From Pseudomonadota bacterium (lineage in GTDB: Bacteria > Myxococcota_A > Polyangia > Haliangiales > Haliangiaceae): a stretch of DNA of 64,000 nt. The position numbers were made by a program, and so were the translations under genes. Below, in pieces: positions 1 through 8,163 of this stretch. Every line of letters starts with the position of its first letter. The stretch's first letter is position 1. The notes beneath the pieces are model-generated. The model did no database searches. It was not told where the DNA came from and saw only the letters and a list, made by a program, of their open reading frames with translations. Where the stretch lies: assembly GCA_022360315.1 (NCBI GenBank), contig JAKSDA010000614.1, forward strand, positions 1-64,000. Reading direction: 5' to 3'.

Positions 1-141
1 GAACGCGGTGAAATTCGCGAGTCCCTGGGACGCCTGAACCTTTGTGATGGCGGCGGTTAGCGTGGTTTTTCCGTGGTCGACGTGACCTATCGTTCCGATG
101 TTGACGTGCGGCTTGTTCCTGACGAATTTTTCTTTGGCCAT
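1..141 (-). CDS. tuf: Elongation factor Tu, N-terminal part (cut by window edge)
   Basis: Only the first 47 codons are inside the window; the gene continues past position 1. The peptide starts MAKEKFVRNKPHVN and contains NIGTIGHVDHGKTTL, the EF-Tu P-loop. EF-Tu carries aminoacyl-tRNA to the ribosome using GTP. The ATG at 139-141 is preceded by AAGGAG seven bases upstream, so the start is secure. It lies 60 bp downstream of fusA on the same strand, the usual last place in the str operon. Confidence 0.97.
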   Translation of the reverse strand, partial: MAKEKFVRNKPHVNIGTIGHVDHGKTTLTAAITKVQASQGLANFTAF

Positions 142-200
142 CTTGTTCTCCTTGCGCGAGGTGGGGGCGCGGCGGGTATAGGTCACTCGGCCTGGTACGT

Positions 201-2306
201 TCAGGCCCCCTGGGCTCTGGCCGTCCAGGCCCCCTGGACCTTAGCTATGATCTCCTCGCGGATCCCACTGGGTACTTCGACATAATCTCCAAACTGCATG
301 GTGTACGTTGCTCGGCCTTGCGTCCGCGACCTGAGGTCCGTGGCATACCCGAACATCGTGGCGAGCGGAACCAGGCCGGCGATGACCTGTACACCACTCC
401 GCGCTTTGATTCCAGTGATCTTTCCTCGTCTTGCACTCAAATCGCCGATTACCTCGCCCATGAACTGCTCGGGAGTGATTACCTCGATCTCCATCACAGG
501 TTCGAGAAGAGTCATCTCCGCACCCTGGGCAGCCTGTAAAAATGCCTGTGATCCAGCAATCTTAAATGATATTGCAGAGGAGTCGACCGGATGCGAGCTG
601 CCGCCCACCAGGGCGATTTTGACATCGACTACTGGAAATCCGGCCAGCACTCCGCGTTCCAGGACTTCGGCGATGCCGCTCTGGGTCGCGGCCACGAATT
701 CTCTGGCGATCTCGCCGTCGGGAAGAGCATCTTCGAAGATGTAACCAGCCCCGCGCGGGGCCGGCTCGACCGTGATGCGGACATGGCCGTACTGTCCCGG
801 GCAGCCGGCCTGGCGAATGTATCGCTTGTCGACTTCAACCGGCCGGGTCACGGTCTCGCGATACGCGACCTGGGGCTTGCCCAGGTGCAGGGCGACCCCG
901 AACTCGCGGCGCAGCCGGTCGGTCAGGATATCGAGGTGCAACTCGCCCATGCCCGAAATAATGGTCTGTGACGAGTCGGGATCGATGCGCACCCGAAATG
1001 TTGGGTCCTCCGCTGCGAGCGAGAGCAGAGCATTGTGCAATCTGTCGACCTCTTCTTCGGTCTCGGGCTCGATGGCAACTCCGATGACCGGCTCGGGTAC
1101 GTGAATCGAGTCGAGGACGATCGGCGCGCCAGCGTGGCACAGCGTATCGCCTGTCGTGACCGTGCGGAGTCCGACTGCCGCTCCGATGTCGCCGGCCGAT
1201 ACAGCTCTGATGTCCTCGCGCTCGTTGGCGTGCATGCGCACGATACGGCCGATGCGCTCGTGGGTCCCCTTGGTCGCGTTAAAAACCGAGTCGCCGGTCT
1301 CTATGCTGCCGGAGTACACGCGCAGATAGGTCAGCGAGCCGACCGCGGGGTCGACCATGATCTTGAATGCCAGCGCGCTCAGCAGCTCGTCCGATGAAGC
1401 CCGGCGCTCGAAAATGACTCCGGTGTCGGGATGAGTGCCGCGCACCGGTGGGATATCGATCGGGGAGGGCAGATAGTCGACGACTGCGTCGAGCAGATTG
1501 TGCACTCCTTTGTTCTTGAAGGCTGCGCCGATCAAAACCGGGACGGCTTCGAGCGACAGGGTGGCCCGCCGAATGGCGGCCGTGATGTCCGCGGGGGTGA
1601 CATCCGGATCGGCCAGGAACGTATCCATGAATCGCTCGTCCACTTCGGCGAGTGCTTCGAGCATGGCCTCGCGGGCCAGCTGAGCCTCGTCGAGCAGCGA
1701 TTCGGGCACCGGTCCGTCCTGAAAGCGAACCCCGAGTGAGCTGTCGTCCCACACCCGCGAGCGCATGGTGACCAGATCGACCACGCCGTCGAACCCTTCC
1801 TCGAGTGTGTGAGGGATCTGAATGAGAATCGGATTGGCGCCGAGGCGAGCTCGCATCTCGGCCACGACAGCATCGGGGTCGGCACCTACGCGGTCGCATT
1901 TGTTGATGAAAGCCACCCGAGGCACCTGATATCGATCGGCCTGGCGCCAAACTGCCTCGGACTGGGGCTCCACTCCGCTGACTGCGCAGAATACTGCGAT
2001 CGCGCCGTCGAGCACGCGCAAGCAGCGCTCGACCTCGATGGTGAAATCGACATGGCCTGGCGTATCGATGAGGTTGACCTGGTGGTCGCGCCAGTGAAAC
2101 GTCGTCGAGGCGGCGGTGATGCTGATGCCTCGCTCTTGTTCCTGTTCCATCCAGTCCATTACCGAGGCGCCGTCCTGGACCTCGCCGATCCGATGCGAGA
2201 CCCCGGCATAGTAGAGGATCCGCTCGGTCGTGGTGGTCTTGCCGGCGTCGATATGAGCCATGATCCCGATGTTGCGGGTCTCGGCGATGGGGACTGTACG
2301 GGACAC
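201..2306 (-). CDS. fusA: Elongation factor G
   Basis: This encodes EF-G, the GTPase that drives ribosomal translocation. The GTG at 2304-2306 gives a 701-aa protein, the normal family length, beginning with a SRTVPIAETRNIGIMAHIDAG stretch. G-domain motifs visible are AHIDAGKTT (G1), DTPGH (G3) and NKCDR (G4). The reading frame stays open for another 121 codons upstream, but that part is out of frame over rpsG and unlike EF-G, so it is rejected as coding. The gene follows rpsG by about 75 bp and precedes tuf. The last residues, GAWTARAQGA, form a short non-conserved tail whose DNA has two CAGGCCCCCTGG-like units. Confidence 0.96.
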   Translation of the reverse strand: MSRTVPIAETRNIGIMAHIDAGKTTTTERILYYAGVSHRIGEVQDGASVMDWMEQEQERGISITAASTTFHWRDHQVNLIDTPGHVDFTIEVERCLRVLDGAIAVFCAVSGVEPQSEAVWRQADRYQVPRVAFINKCDRVGADPDAVVAEMRARLGANPILIQIPHTLEEGFDGVVDLVTMRSRVWDDSSLGVRFQDGPVPESLLDEAQLAREAMLEALAEVDERFMDTFLADPDVTPADITAAIRRATLSLEAVPVLIGAAFKNKGVHNLLDAVVDYLPSPIDIPPVRGTHPDTGVIFERRASSDELLSALAFKIMVDPAVGSLTYLRVYSGSIETGDSVFNATKGTHERIGRIVRMHANEREDIRAVSAGDIGAAVGLRTVTTGDTLCHAGAPIVLDSIHVPEPVIGVAIEPETEEEVDRLHNALLSLAAEDPTFRVRIDPDSSQTIISGMGELHLDILTDRLRREFGVALHLGKPQVAYRETVTRPVEVDKRYIRQAGCPGQYGHVRITVEPAPRGAGYIFEDALPDGEIAREFVAATQSGIAEVLERGVLAGFPVVDVKIALVGGSSHPVDSSAISFKIAGSQAFLQAAQGAEMTLLEPVMEIEVITPEQFMGEVIGDLSARRGKITGIKARSGVQVIAGLVPLATMFGYATDLRSRTQGRATYTMQFGDYVEVPSGIREEIIAKVQGAWTARAQGA

Positions 2307-2380
2307 GTGTGAGCTCGCGGGCCCAGGGCCGAAAACAAACGGCGGCGCCAGATACGCCGCCGCATAGACTGTCTGTTCTT

Positions 2381-2869
2381 CTACCAGCGATAATGAGCAA
2401 ACGCCTTGTTGGCGTCGGCCATCTTGTGCACGTCTTCGCGCTTTTTGACCGAGGTGCCGCGGTTTTGCGAGGCGTCGAGGATCTCGTTGGCCAGCCTTTC
2501 GACCATGGTCTTCTCGTTTCGCTTGCGGGCATACGAGGTCAGCCAGCGCATGCCCAGGGCCAGCGAGCGGTCGGGCCGGACATCGACCGGGACCTGATAG
2601 GTGCTGCCGCCGACCCGGCGCGATTTGACCTCGACTCGGGGGCGCACGTTGGACAACGCACGCTCCCACACCTTGAGAGGATCGTCCTTGGCGCGCTCGG
2701 CCACGATGTCGAACGCACCGTATACGATGCGCTCCGCGACTGACTTCTTACCGTCTTTCATCACGACATTGATGAACTTGGTAAGGCGACGGCGAGTCTC
2801 ATTCGGCGCATCGATGAACTTGGGATCGGGCAGAACTTGACGCTTGGGAACTCCACCTTTGCGGGGCAT
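2381..2869 (-). CDS. rpsG: 30S ribosomal protein S7
   Basis: The 162-aa product starts MPRKGGVPKRQVLPDP and carries the conserved S7 segments KFINVVMKDGKKSVAE and GGSTYQVPVDVRP. S7 binds the 3' domain of 16S rRNA and nucleates assembly of the 30S head. The length is slightly above the usual 156 aa. The gene starts 19 bp after the rpsL stop and is second in the str operon; S7 is the classic translational repressor of this operon in enterobacteria, but no repressor site was identified here. Confidence 0.97.
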   Translation of the reverse strand: MPRKGGVPKRQVLPDPKFIDAPNETRRRLTKFINVVMKDGKKSVAERIVYGAFDIVAERAKDDPLKVWERALSNVRPRVEVKSRRVGGSTYQVPVDVRPDRSLALGMRWLTSYARKRNEKTMVERLANEILDASQNRGTSVKKREDVHKMADANKAFAHYRW

Positions 2870-2888
2870 CGTCTAGACCTCGTTGTTT

Positions 2889-3260
2889 TTATTTGGGCCG
2901 CTTGGTCCCGTATTTGGAGCGTCCCTGCTTGCGGTTGGCCACACCGGTGGTATCCAGCGTGCCGCGGACGATGTGATACCGGACGCCGGGCAGATCCTTG
3001 ACGCGTCCACCGCGCAGCAGGACCACCGAGTGTTCCTGAAGGTTGTGTCCTTCGCCGGGAATATAGGACGTGACTTCCATACCGTTGGTCAGGCGTACCC
3101 GGGCCACTTTGCGCAGCGCCGAGTTGGGTTTCTTCGGCGTGGACGTGTAGACCCGGACACATACGCCACGCTTCTGCGGACACCCCTTGAGAGCCGGGGC
3201 GGTCCCTTTCTTGTTGACCTTCTTGCGGCCTTTGCGAACGAGTTGATTGATCGTGGGCAT
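2889..3260 (-). CDS. rpsL: 30S ribosomal protein S12
   Basis: The 123-aa product starts MPTINQLVRKGR and contains TSTPKKPNSALRK and GGRVKDLPGVRYH, the diagnostic S12 loops at the decoding centre. The lysines where streptomycin-resistance substitutions arise (in PKKPNSAL and GRVKDLPG) are wild type. It is the first gene of the str operon and sits about 50 nt downstream of the predicted start site of a strong-looking promoter at 3318-3345. Confidence 0.97.
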   Translation of the reverse strand: MPTINQLVRKGRKKVNKKGTAPALKGCPQKRGVCVRVYTSTPKKPNSALRKVARVRLTNGMEVTSYIPGEGHNLQEHSVVLLRGGRVKDLPGVRYHIVRGTLDTTGVANRKQGRSKYGTKRPK

Positions 3261-3317
3261 TGTCTCGACTACTCGGGTTGGCCGCCTCCTATCTATCAGG
3301 GTAGGCGGAAACGCGAG

Positions 3318-3345
3318 ATTCTATTGATCCATGGTGGCAAGTCAA
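3318..3345 (-). promoter_or_regulatory. Sigma-70-like promoter of the str operon
   Basis: On the minus strand TTGACT (3345-3340) is followed by a 16-bp spacer and TAGAAT (3323-3318). Both hexamers differ from consensus by one base. The inferred start site is near 3311, leaving a leader of about 50 nt before rpsL at 3260. Nothing else in this gap competes as an origin for the operon. Confidence 0.7.
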
Positions 3346-3457
3346 GCCTTTCCTTTGCCTGTTGTCAGCACGGTTGCAACGGGCCACCCGGCAATGTCGT
3401 TTCGGGTCTGTAATTGCTCTTTACCCTTCACGGGGTTGCGCTATGCTCAGCGCGGAC

Positions 3458-3850
3458 ATGCCGATTTCGCCCAAGCAGGCCTCGCCAGCGGCCGTGACAG
3501 TACCTTTTGAGAAGTTCTGGACGTGGCTGCAGGCCCATGCGAATTGTATCCTCCGCGCGGGCACTCCGGACGCACTTCTCTTCGACCACGACGACTATCA
3601 CTGGCATCTGGCTGCCGAAGACGACGCCACACTCATCGTGCAACTGGTCAGGGGCAAGGAATTGGTCGGCGAAATCGTACTCATGGCCAGTGAAATCGCG
3701 TACGTGCTGTCCGAGCCAAACGAAAACGAAGAGTATATCTTCGAATGCGTAGTGGAGAGCGAGGCCGCTCGAGACGTCGCCTACCATTTTGTCATGGCCC
3801 ACGGCTATGACGAAAGCGAGCTGCCCAACCTGCGCCGTTGGACGCACTGA
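3458..3850 (+). CDS. Hypothetical protein, about 130 aa, acidic
   Basis: The product was not recognised. It is a small, soluble, acidic protein without signal peptide or membrane segment, and it has a tryptophan-rich early segment (FWTWLQ) and an acidic stretch (SEPNENEEYIFE). Alternating hydrophobic stretches suggest a compact alpha/beta fold. Two ATGs compete, at 3443 and 3458. A possible promoter, TTTACC (3420-3425), 16 bp, TATGCT (3442-3447), overlaps the first ATG and favours the second. The gene is divergent from rpsL and convergent with the TPR gene at 3928-4875. The function is unknown. Confidence 0.6.
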   Translation: MPISPKQASPAAVTVPFEKFWTWLQAHANCILRAGTPDALLFDHDDYHWHLAAEDDATLIVQLVRGKELVGEIVLMASEIAYVLSEPNENEEYIFECVVESEAARDVAYHFVMAHGYDESELPNLRRWTH

Positions 3851-3886
3851 CCGACTTTCTGATCAATCGCTCGACCGACCGAACAG

Positions 3887-3947
3887 CCGGCCGCCCGACT
3901 GCGCCGCTTCGCAGGAACTCCGCTTCGTCATTTATCTCCAGGCATAG
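3887..3947 (+). repeat. Dispersed ~70-bp repeat, copy A
   Basis: This copy overlaps the 3' end of the TPR gene and the gap beyond it. It shares the core GAACTCCGCTTCG, followed by a diverged CAT-containing tail, with copies at 4893-4967, 12795-12862 and 34674-34743. It is the most degenerate of these four copies, mainly in its right half. The TPR stop codon falls inside the element. Confidence 0.65.
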
Positions 3948-4875
3948 GCGCTGTCCTGGCGCGGCTCTCGGTTGGTAGAGCGAGCAAGAAGCGCTGGACA
4001 GACGGATCCCACGGTACAGCCGCGAGAGTAGCCCACAGGAGTTCGCCGGCCGACCGGCTCTGCCCCCGGCCGATGAAAATCTGCACGAGAAGCAATGCAC
4101 GCGCTTTTTGTTCGCCCCAGTCGCCGGGGTGAAACCGAGTCAGTGCAGCCTCGGCACTGGCATAGCGCTGCTCGGCGATCAATGCGCGGACCCGGGTTAG
4201 GAGAGCCGGGTCCCCGGGCACAGACTCAGCGCGATGGCTCGGCCCGGGACGGTCTGTCTGCTCGAATAGATGGCCGTCCGGCCGCTCCTGGCTGTCCGGC
4301 CGCTCCCTTGCTGGGATGTCCGGGCGGCCAGCACCGGCGAGGCGCTCGAGCTCGCTGCGTGCCTTTTGCACAAACCCCGCTCGGGCAGAACTGCCTTCGA
4401 GCTCGATGTAGCGTCGAAATGCCGCTCCAGCGTCATCTGTTCGCCCGGCTTTTTTGTAGGACATGGCTAGGCCAAAGTAGGGCGCTGCCTCGTCGGGCCG
4501 CATCCCGATGTACAGTTCGTAAGCTGCGATAGCGCTGTGGGTTTGCCCGTCAAGCCGGTAGGCGTACGCCAGGGTATACCAGCCGAATGCGTAGTCGGGA
4601 AAACGCAGGGTGAGTCGCTCAAAGTGACCTATTACAGTCTTGTATTTGCCCCGGTCGAACCACATGGGCGCAGCCATCTCATGGGCGGGTAGATAGTCGG
4701 CATCTTGTGCGATTGCCCGCTCGCACAGACGCAGCGCTTCATCACTGGCACCACGCGCCCGGTATGTTCGTGCTCGTTCGACCAGATGGCGGGCCGACGC
4801 GCGATCGGCGCGAGCATCGCCGACCCACAGCACTGATGTGGCAATGACCAGCGCGATAGAGACCTTGCGGAGCAC
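3928..4875 (-). CDS. Secreted tetratricopeptide-repeat protein
   Basis: From the GTG at 4873-4875 the product is about 315 aa and begins with a good Sec signal peptide (VLRKVSIALVIATSVLWVG, then DARA). Tandem TPR-like helical pairs follow (for example FGWYTLAYAYRLDGQ and APYFGLAMSYKKAGRTDD). A proline- and charge-rich linker (RPDIPARERPDSQERPDGH) then leads to a last helical repeat. TPRs are protein-binding scaffolds, so a periplasmic or envelope role is likely. An upstream ATG at 4971 would add 32 residues encoded by repeat copy B and would bury the signal peptide, so the later start is preferred, although it has no clear ribosome-binding site. The gene lies between direct copies of a dispersed repeat. 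Confidence 0.7.
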   Translation of the reverse strand: MLRKVSIALVIATSVLWVGDARADRASARHLVERARTYRARGASDEALRLCERAIAQDADYLPAHEMAAPMWFDRGKYKTVIGHFERLTLRFPDYAFGWYTLAYAYRLDGQTHSAIAAYELYIGMRPDEAAPYFGLAMSYKKAGRTDDAGAAFRRYIELEGSSARAGFVQKARSELERLAGAGRPDIPARERPDSQERPDGHLFEQTDRPGPSHRAESVPGDPALLTRVRALIAEQRYASAEAALTRFHPGDWGEQKARALLLVQIFIGRGQSRSAGELLWATLAAVPWDPSVQRFLLALPTESRARTAPMPGDK

Positions 4876-4892
4876 AGCTGACAGCTGATCGA

Positions 4893-4967
4893 ATCGCCGC
4901 CCGCCCGGTCGCTCCACTCGGCAAGAACTCCGCTTCGCATTCCTTGCCGGGGCGTCTAGTCGGCCGG
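4893..4967 (+). repeat. Dispersed ~70-bp repeat, copy B
   Basis: This copy occupies the gap between the CheY-like gene and the TPR gene. It contains GCAAGAACTCCGCTTCGCAT followed by TCCTTGCCGGGGCGTC, the best-preserved core of the family. Together with copy A, 1 kb away in the same orientation, it flanks the TPR gene. Confidence 0.75.
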
Positions 4968-4990
4968 TCATTCGATCGATCACAATCCCT

Positions 4991-5368
4991 TCACACCTTG
5001 AGCAGGTTGCGCACTTCTTTGAGCAAGCGGGGGGCGCGAATGGGCTTGGTAATATACGACGTGGCGCCCAGTGCAATGGCACGCGCTTTATCGGCAGCAG
5101 CGTGCTCAGTGGTGATGATCACTATCGGAACTTTGGCCAGGCTCTCATTGGCACGCACATGCTTGAGCAGGGTCATTCCGTCCATGACCGGCATATTGAT
5201 GTCAGTAAGAATGATATCCGGCTGGATACCTTCCAGCTTTTCGAGCGCCTCGACGCCGTGATTGGCCTCTATGGCTTCGAGACCAGGAATGCGCTTGAGC
5301 GCGATCACGATGAGCTCGCGTACCGACTTGTTGTCTTCCACTACGAGCGCTGTCAGAGCCTTCTCCAT
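4991..5368 (-). CDS. CheY-like single-domain response regulator
   Basis: This 125-aa protein is a stand-alone receiver domain. Seen in the sequence are the acidic pair E11/D12, phospho-acceptor D56 in LTDINMP, T86/T87 in VIITTEHA and K108 in YITKPI, so all phosphorylation residues are present. It has no output domain and should act by protein-protein contact, as CheY or a phosphorelay partner does. It lies downstream of a cheW-like gene on the same strand, separated by 267 bp that contain several short inverted repeats, so shared transcription is possible but not shown. The cognate kinase is not in this cluster. Confidence 0.9.
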   Translation of the reverse strand: MEKALTALVVEDNKSVRELIVIALKRIPGLEAIEANHGVEALEKLEGIQPDIILTDINMPVMDGMTLLKHVRANESLAKVPIVIITTEHAAADKARAIALGATSYITKPIRAPRLLKEVRNLLKV

Positions 5369-5635
5369 GTGGCGGTACTACTTCGGGCTGGCTAGAAAAG
5401 CCAGTTAGTCAGCAACGCCAACTCGCTGGCTTCCCCCCCTTGGCGAGTTATCCTATCACGGTTGGCGAAAATTTCATAAAAAATGAAATCCGTGAGCTGA
5501 GCGACGCGCATTACGCAGCCGGCCGATTGATCGAGCCCGAGCCTGTCGTCGGTGTGCCTTCGATCGCCAGCCATCTTGCTACTCGAGGTCGTTACCATTT
5601 TTACCGGCCCTGACCGGGTGTATCGATAGAGTTGC

Positions 5636-6133
5636 CTATAGTTCGAGCTGCAGGAGTTGATCGCGTTCGTCGGGCGACAGGACAGCGTCGAGGTCAATAG
5701 CGATGGCGATACGCTCATCTGATTTGATCACTCCTTTTACAAACCGTGATTGCGGTCCGATAACCGCGTCGGGCACCGGGCGAACATTGCCCATTGCGAT
5801 GCGATGGACGTCGATCACGCGATCGACGATGAGTCCAAAATTTTGTCCTTTGGTGGTCACCACGATGTATTTGCGATCTCGGGCGAGCGGAGCCGGCTCG
5901 AGGCCAAAGCGTTTGCGCAGATCGATGACGGCCAAGAACGCGCCGCGCAGCTCGATCATCCCCTCGATGAAGGTGGGCGCGTTGGGCACCCGTGTAATCG
6001 GTACCGGATTGATGATTTCCTTGATGCGCATGATGTCGAGGGCGTATTCCTGCTCGCCGACAGAAAAGCGGGCGACTTGTAGAGTATCTCCCTCGCTGGC
6101 CTGGATGTCTCGTTGTTTGCGATCGTCCCACAT
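5636..6133 (-). CDS. CheW-type chemosensory coupling protein
   Basis: The 165-aa product is a full CheW domain: VARFSVGEQEYALDIMRIKEI, then EGMIELRGAFLAVIDLRKRFG and FGLIVDRVIDVHRIA. CheW couples chemoreceptors to the CheA kinase in arrays. A 20-residue N-terminal extension precedes the domain. No receptor or cheA gene is adjacent, so it probably serves an array encoded elsewhere. It lies upstream of the CheY-like gene at 4991-5368. Confidence 0.92.
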   Translation of the reverse strand: MWDDRKQRDIQASEGDTLQVARFSVGEQEYALDIMRIKEIINPVPITRVPNAPTFIEGMIELRGAFLAVIDLRKRFGLEPAPLARDRKYIVVTTKGQNFGLIVDRVIDVHRIAMGNVRPVPDAVIGPQSRFVKGVIKSDERIAIAIDLDAVLSPDERDQLLQLEL

Positions 6134-6260
6134 GGCGCATTACAGGTAGAAGCCATGCTACCAGGCGCGGATTAACAGTTGGACGAGCCGTGGCTAGAAA
6201 TCGACACGACGATACAGTCTCACCTACACCCGATCCCGTGGAAAGAATGCAACGTGTCAG

Positions 6261-7016
6261 TCATCGTGCTGATATTCGGTTGTATTCGACGACTGCGCGG
6301 AATGCTTCGACCAGGCCTAGTGTGGCTTCGCCCCGGGTTACCCGGGCGAGCGCCTTGACTTCGGCAGCTGCATTGGCCGGCGCAAATGGCATGGCGACCC
6401 GGGTGAGCGCGCTGATGTCGCCCTGGCTATCGCCCATATAGGCCACTTCGTCGAGGGAAAGACCCAGATGCTCGGCCAGCCATGCCACGCCTGCGCCCTT
6501 GTTGGCGGCGCGTGGAATCACGTTGACCGAGACCGGCGTGTCGTGGACTTCCAGCTCGGCGTCGGGATAGTCCGCGACCAGGGTTTCGACGGCCTGGCGC
6601 AAGTCACGGACCCGTTGCCGATCGGGATTGACCACGCCGACATCTATTCGCTTGGCGAATTCGGGCATGGTGCCGGGGTGGTGCTGGGCAACATCCCGAT
6701 GGATGACGTGGCGCAGCTGGTCGAGTGCGCGTTTTGTGGCCCCGGTAATGCGCGGCGACCACGATACCTGGATGCGCGTCGGATCGTACATACCGCAGCC
6801 GCTCTCGAAGAGAATAGGCACTGTGACCGAAAGCCACTGGGCCACTGCCTCGGCGTAGGCCAACGGCCGCCCGGTACACAGAGTGAGTAGTGGCACCGCG
6901 GGATCGCTTTCGCGTCGGTTGTGCAGACTCACCAATTCCGATATCGCATCGAGAGGAGGCGGGCGAAACGGATAGCTGATGCATCCATCTAGATCGCTGA
7001 CAAAAAGCCTGATCAC
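6261..7016 (-). CDS. HAD-superfamily phosphatase (sugar-phosphatase/Cof-like)
   Basis: The GTG start at 7014-7016, preceded by GGAGAGGG, gives a 251-aa protein. HAD motif I is FVSDLDG (nucleophile D8, acid D10), motif II is LCTGRP and motif IV is YMGDSQGD. The large cap inserted between motifs II and III is typical of class IIB HAD enzymes such as sucrose-phosphate, mannosyl-3-phosphoglycerate and Cof phosphatases. These dephosphorylate sugar phosphates in the cytosol with magnesium. The substrate cannot be told from the sequence. The cytochrome gene lies 64 bp upstream on the same strand. Confidence 0.85.
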   Translation of the reverse strand: MIRLFVSDLDGCISYPFRPPPLDAISELVSLHNRRESDPAVPLLTLCTGRPLAYAEAVAQWLSVTVPILFESGCGMYDPTRIQVSWSPRITGATKRALDQLRHVIHRDVAQHHPGTMPEFAKRIDVGVVNPDRQRVRDLRQAVETLVADYPDAELEVHDTPVSVNVIPRAANKGAGVAWLAEHLGLSLDEVAYMGDSQGDISALTRVAMPFAPANAAAEVKALARVTRGEATLGLVEAFRAVVEYNRISAR

Positions 7017-7080
7017 CTGTGCACCCTCTCCAGGGGAGCAGACGCGGCGCCGAATTGTCAAGCTCGTGGACAGTATAGAC

Positions 7081-7539
7081 TCATCGATGCTCGATACGGC
7101 GCAAGGCGGCTTCTGGGTCGAACGGAGCGAGGCGGGTTTGCGCGCCGTGGCAACCGGCGCAAAGAGCTGCGCGGCGCCTGCGAGTGGACAGATCGCGCAG
7201 GCCCAATAGGCGCGCCAATGTCGGGTTGCGCATGATGTCGTCTTCGGCGTAACCGGCACCTGGACCGTGGCAGGCCTCGCAGCCAATTCCGGCGAAGAAA
7301 GCGCGTCCCGCAGGGGCTTCTCCCGTGGTGTGACAGCCGAGGCAAGCCGGGTTGGGCGCGGGTCCGAGCCGCTGATCTGCCCGGGCATGAGCACTCTGCC
7401 GCCACACCTTGTAGGCCTCTTGATGGCAGGGTGCGCAGGCCTTGCTGCCCACATAATCCGATCGACTGGCCCGGGCACTGCCGGTGATCAGCCCGACAAC
7501 ACTCAGCCCGAGGGCAAAAATCACAACACGCGCTAGCAG
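7081..7539 (-). CDS. Secreted tetraheme cytochrome c
   Basis: Four CxxCH heme-attachment sites (CAPCH, CLGCH, CEACH, CAGCH) lie in about 130 residues after a signal peptide (LLARVVIFALGLSVVGLITG). The fold resembles the cytochrome c554/NapC-like small multiheme group, and the protein should be periplasmic and carry electrons. The start is unresolved. A CTG at 7539 gives a normal signal peptide, and a GTG at 7524 would remove its positive charges. There is no ATG or GTG between there and the palindromic element at 7602-7773, into which the frame runs open. The insertion probably displaced the native promoter or start. Confidence 0.7.
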   Translation of the reverse strand: MLARVVIFALGLSVVGLITGSARASRSDYVGSKACAPCHQEAYKVWRQSAHARADQRLGPAPNPACLGCHTTGEAPAGRAFFAGIGCEACHGPGAGYAEDDIMRNPTLARLLGLRDLSTRRRRAALCAGCHGAQTRLAPFDPEAALRRIEHR

Positions 7540-7568
7540 TCCGCCGGAGGGCTTTGCCCAGCAATGGT

Positions 7569-7600
7569 AGCGGGGTTCGGGATTTCCCCCGAACCCCGCT
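7569..7600. other. 13-bp perfect hairpin
   Basis: AGCGGGGTTCGGG (7569-7581) and its exact complement (7588-7600) are separated by six bases. It is stable enough to act as a terminator or mRNA hairpin. It touches the left end of the MITE and lies upstream of the cytochrome gene. There is no T-run, so intrinsic termination is uncertain. Confidence 0.6.
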
Positions 7601-7601
7601 A

Positions 7602-7773
7602 GAGCCCATCTCAAAAATCGGACCGAGCCAGGGTCGCCGGGCGCGCCGTTAGCAAGGCGCGAGCGAGGAGCCCGCGGACCGTGTTGGAACACGTGAGCAG
7701 GCACCGCTGAGAGCAACGCGGTTAGCGGTGATGGATCGCGGGCCTGGCGATGGCAGGTTTTTGAGATGGGCTT
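7602..7773. mobile_element. 172-bp MITE-like palindromic element
   Basis: The element is bounded by inverted terminal repeats GAGCCCATCTCAAAAA at the left and AGCCCATCTCAAAAA, read inwards, at the right, each next to a TA dinucleotide (7600-7601 and 7774-7775) that fits a target-site duplication. A perfect CGTGTT-GG-AACACG palindrome (7680-7693) lies almost exactly at its centre, and internal segments are loosely self-complementary. It has no coding capacity. Terminal repeats of this style with a TA duplication suggest mobilisation by an IS5-type transposase; that family link is inference. Confidence 0.7.
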
Positions 7774-8147
7774 TACCCTTCGGGGCGTTCCGGTGAGGAA
7801 TGCGAGGCCGAGGTACCATGAAGCGGAGCCGCTTTGCGACCGGATAACGCCTCGGATAACGGGCCAAATCGACTCACCAGCAATTCCACCAAGAGCTCTT
7901 TGTAGCCCTCGTCTCGACCTGTTCTGCGTCCTTCTTGGCGTCCGGCTTTGCGGCCCTGATCATGGCCGTCTTTGTAGACTTTCTGCTGCCATTCGGCGTA
8001 AAGGGCTTCCATCTCTGGCAAGAAATGCTGCATCTCTCTGTCCTCTTTTGCATTTTGAAAAATCTTGCGGCGCCAGGCAACCAGTGTCCCAACAGCTGCT
8101 TCTCGAACCCAAAAGGACGCGGGCTCGGTATACCTCGTGGCAGGGAC
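7773..8147 (-). pseudogene. Remnant of Rpn-family (PD-(D/E)XK) recombination-promoting nuclease
   Basis: The frame encodes the C-terminal third only of a putative transposase/Rpn protein: TLVAWRRKIFQNAKEDREMQ, EMEALYAEWQQKVYKDG and a Gly/Arg/Glu repeat (GRKAGRQEGRRTGRDEG), ending with VSRFGPLSEALSG. The N-terminal nuclease core is absent. The end of the frame runs through dispersed-repeat copy E, and its stop codon overlaps the right edge of the MITE. The upstream boundary abuts coaE. It is a decayed gene hit by two repeats. Confidence 0.7.
7782..7849 (-). repeat. Dispersed ~70-bp repeat, copy E (diverged, inverted)
   Basis: GAGGAATGCGAGG, then AAGCGGAGCC and GCGACCGG, match the reverse complement of the repeat seen at 4893-4967, with a few insertions. 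It starts only 8 bp from the MITE and forms the last codons of the Rpn remnant. Similarity is clearly lower than among copies B, C and D. Confidence 0.5.
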
Positions 8148-8163
8148 GTGATAAGCATCAGCT

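Noticed and set aside
201..2669. N-terminal extension of EF-G by 121 residues
   Set aside because: The extra part overlaps rpsG and is unlike any EF-G; the GTG at 2306 matches the normal length.
5392..5718. Minus-strand frame between CheY and CheW genes
   Set aside because: It overlaps cheW out of frame and shows no protein-like pattern.
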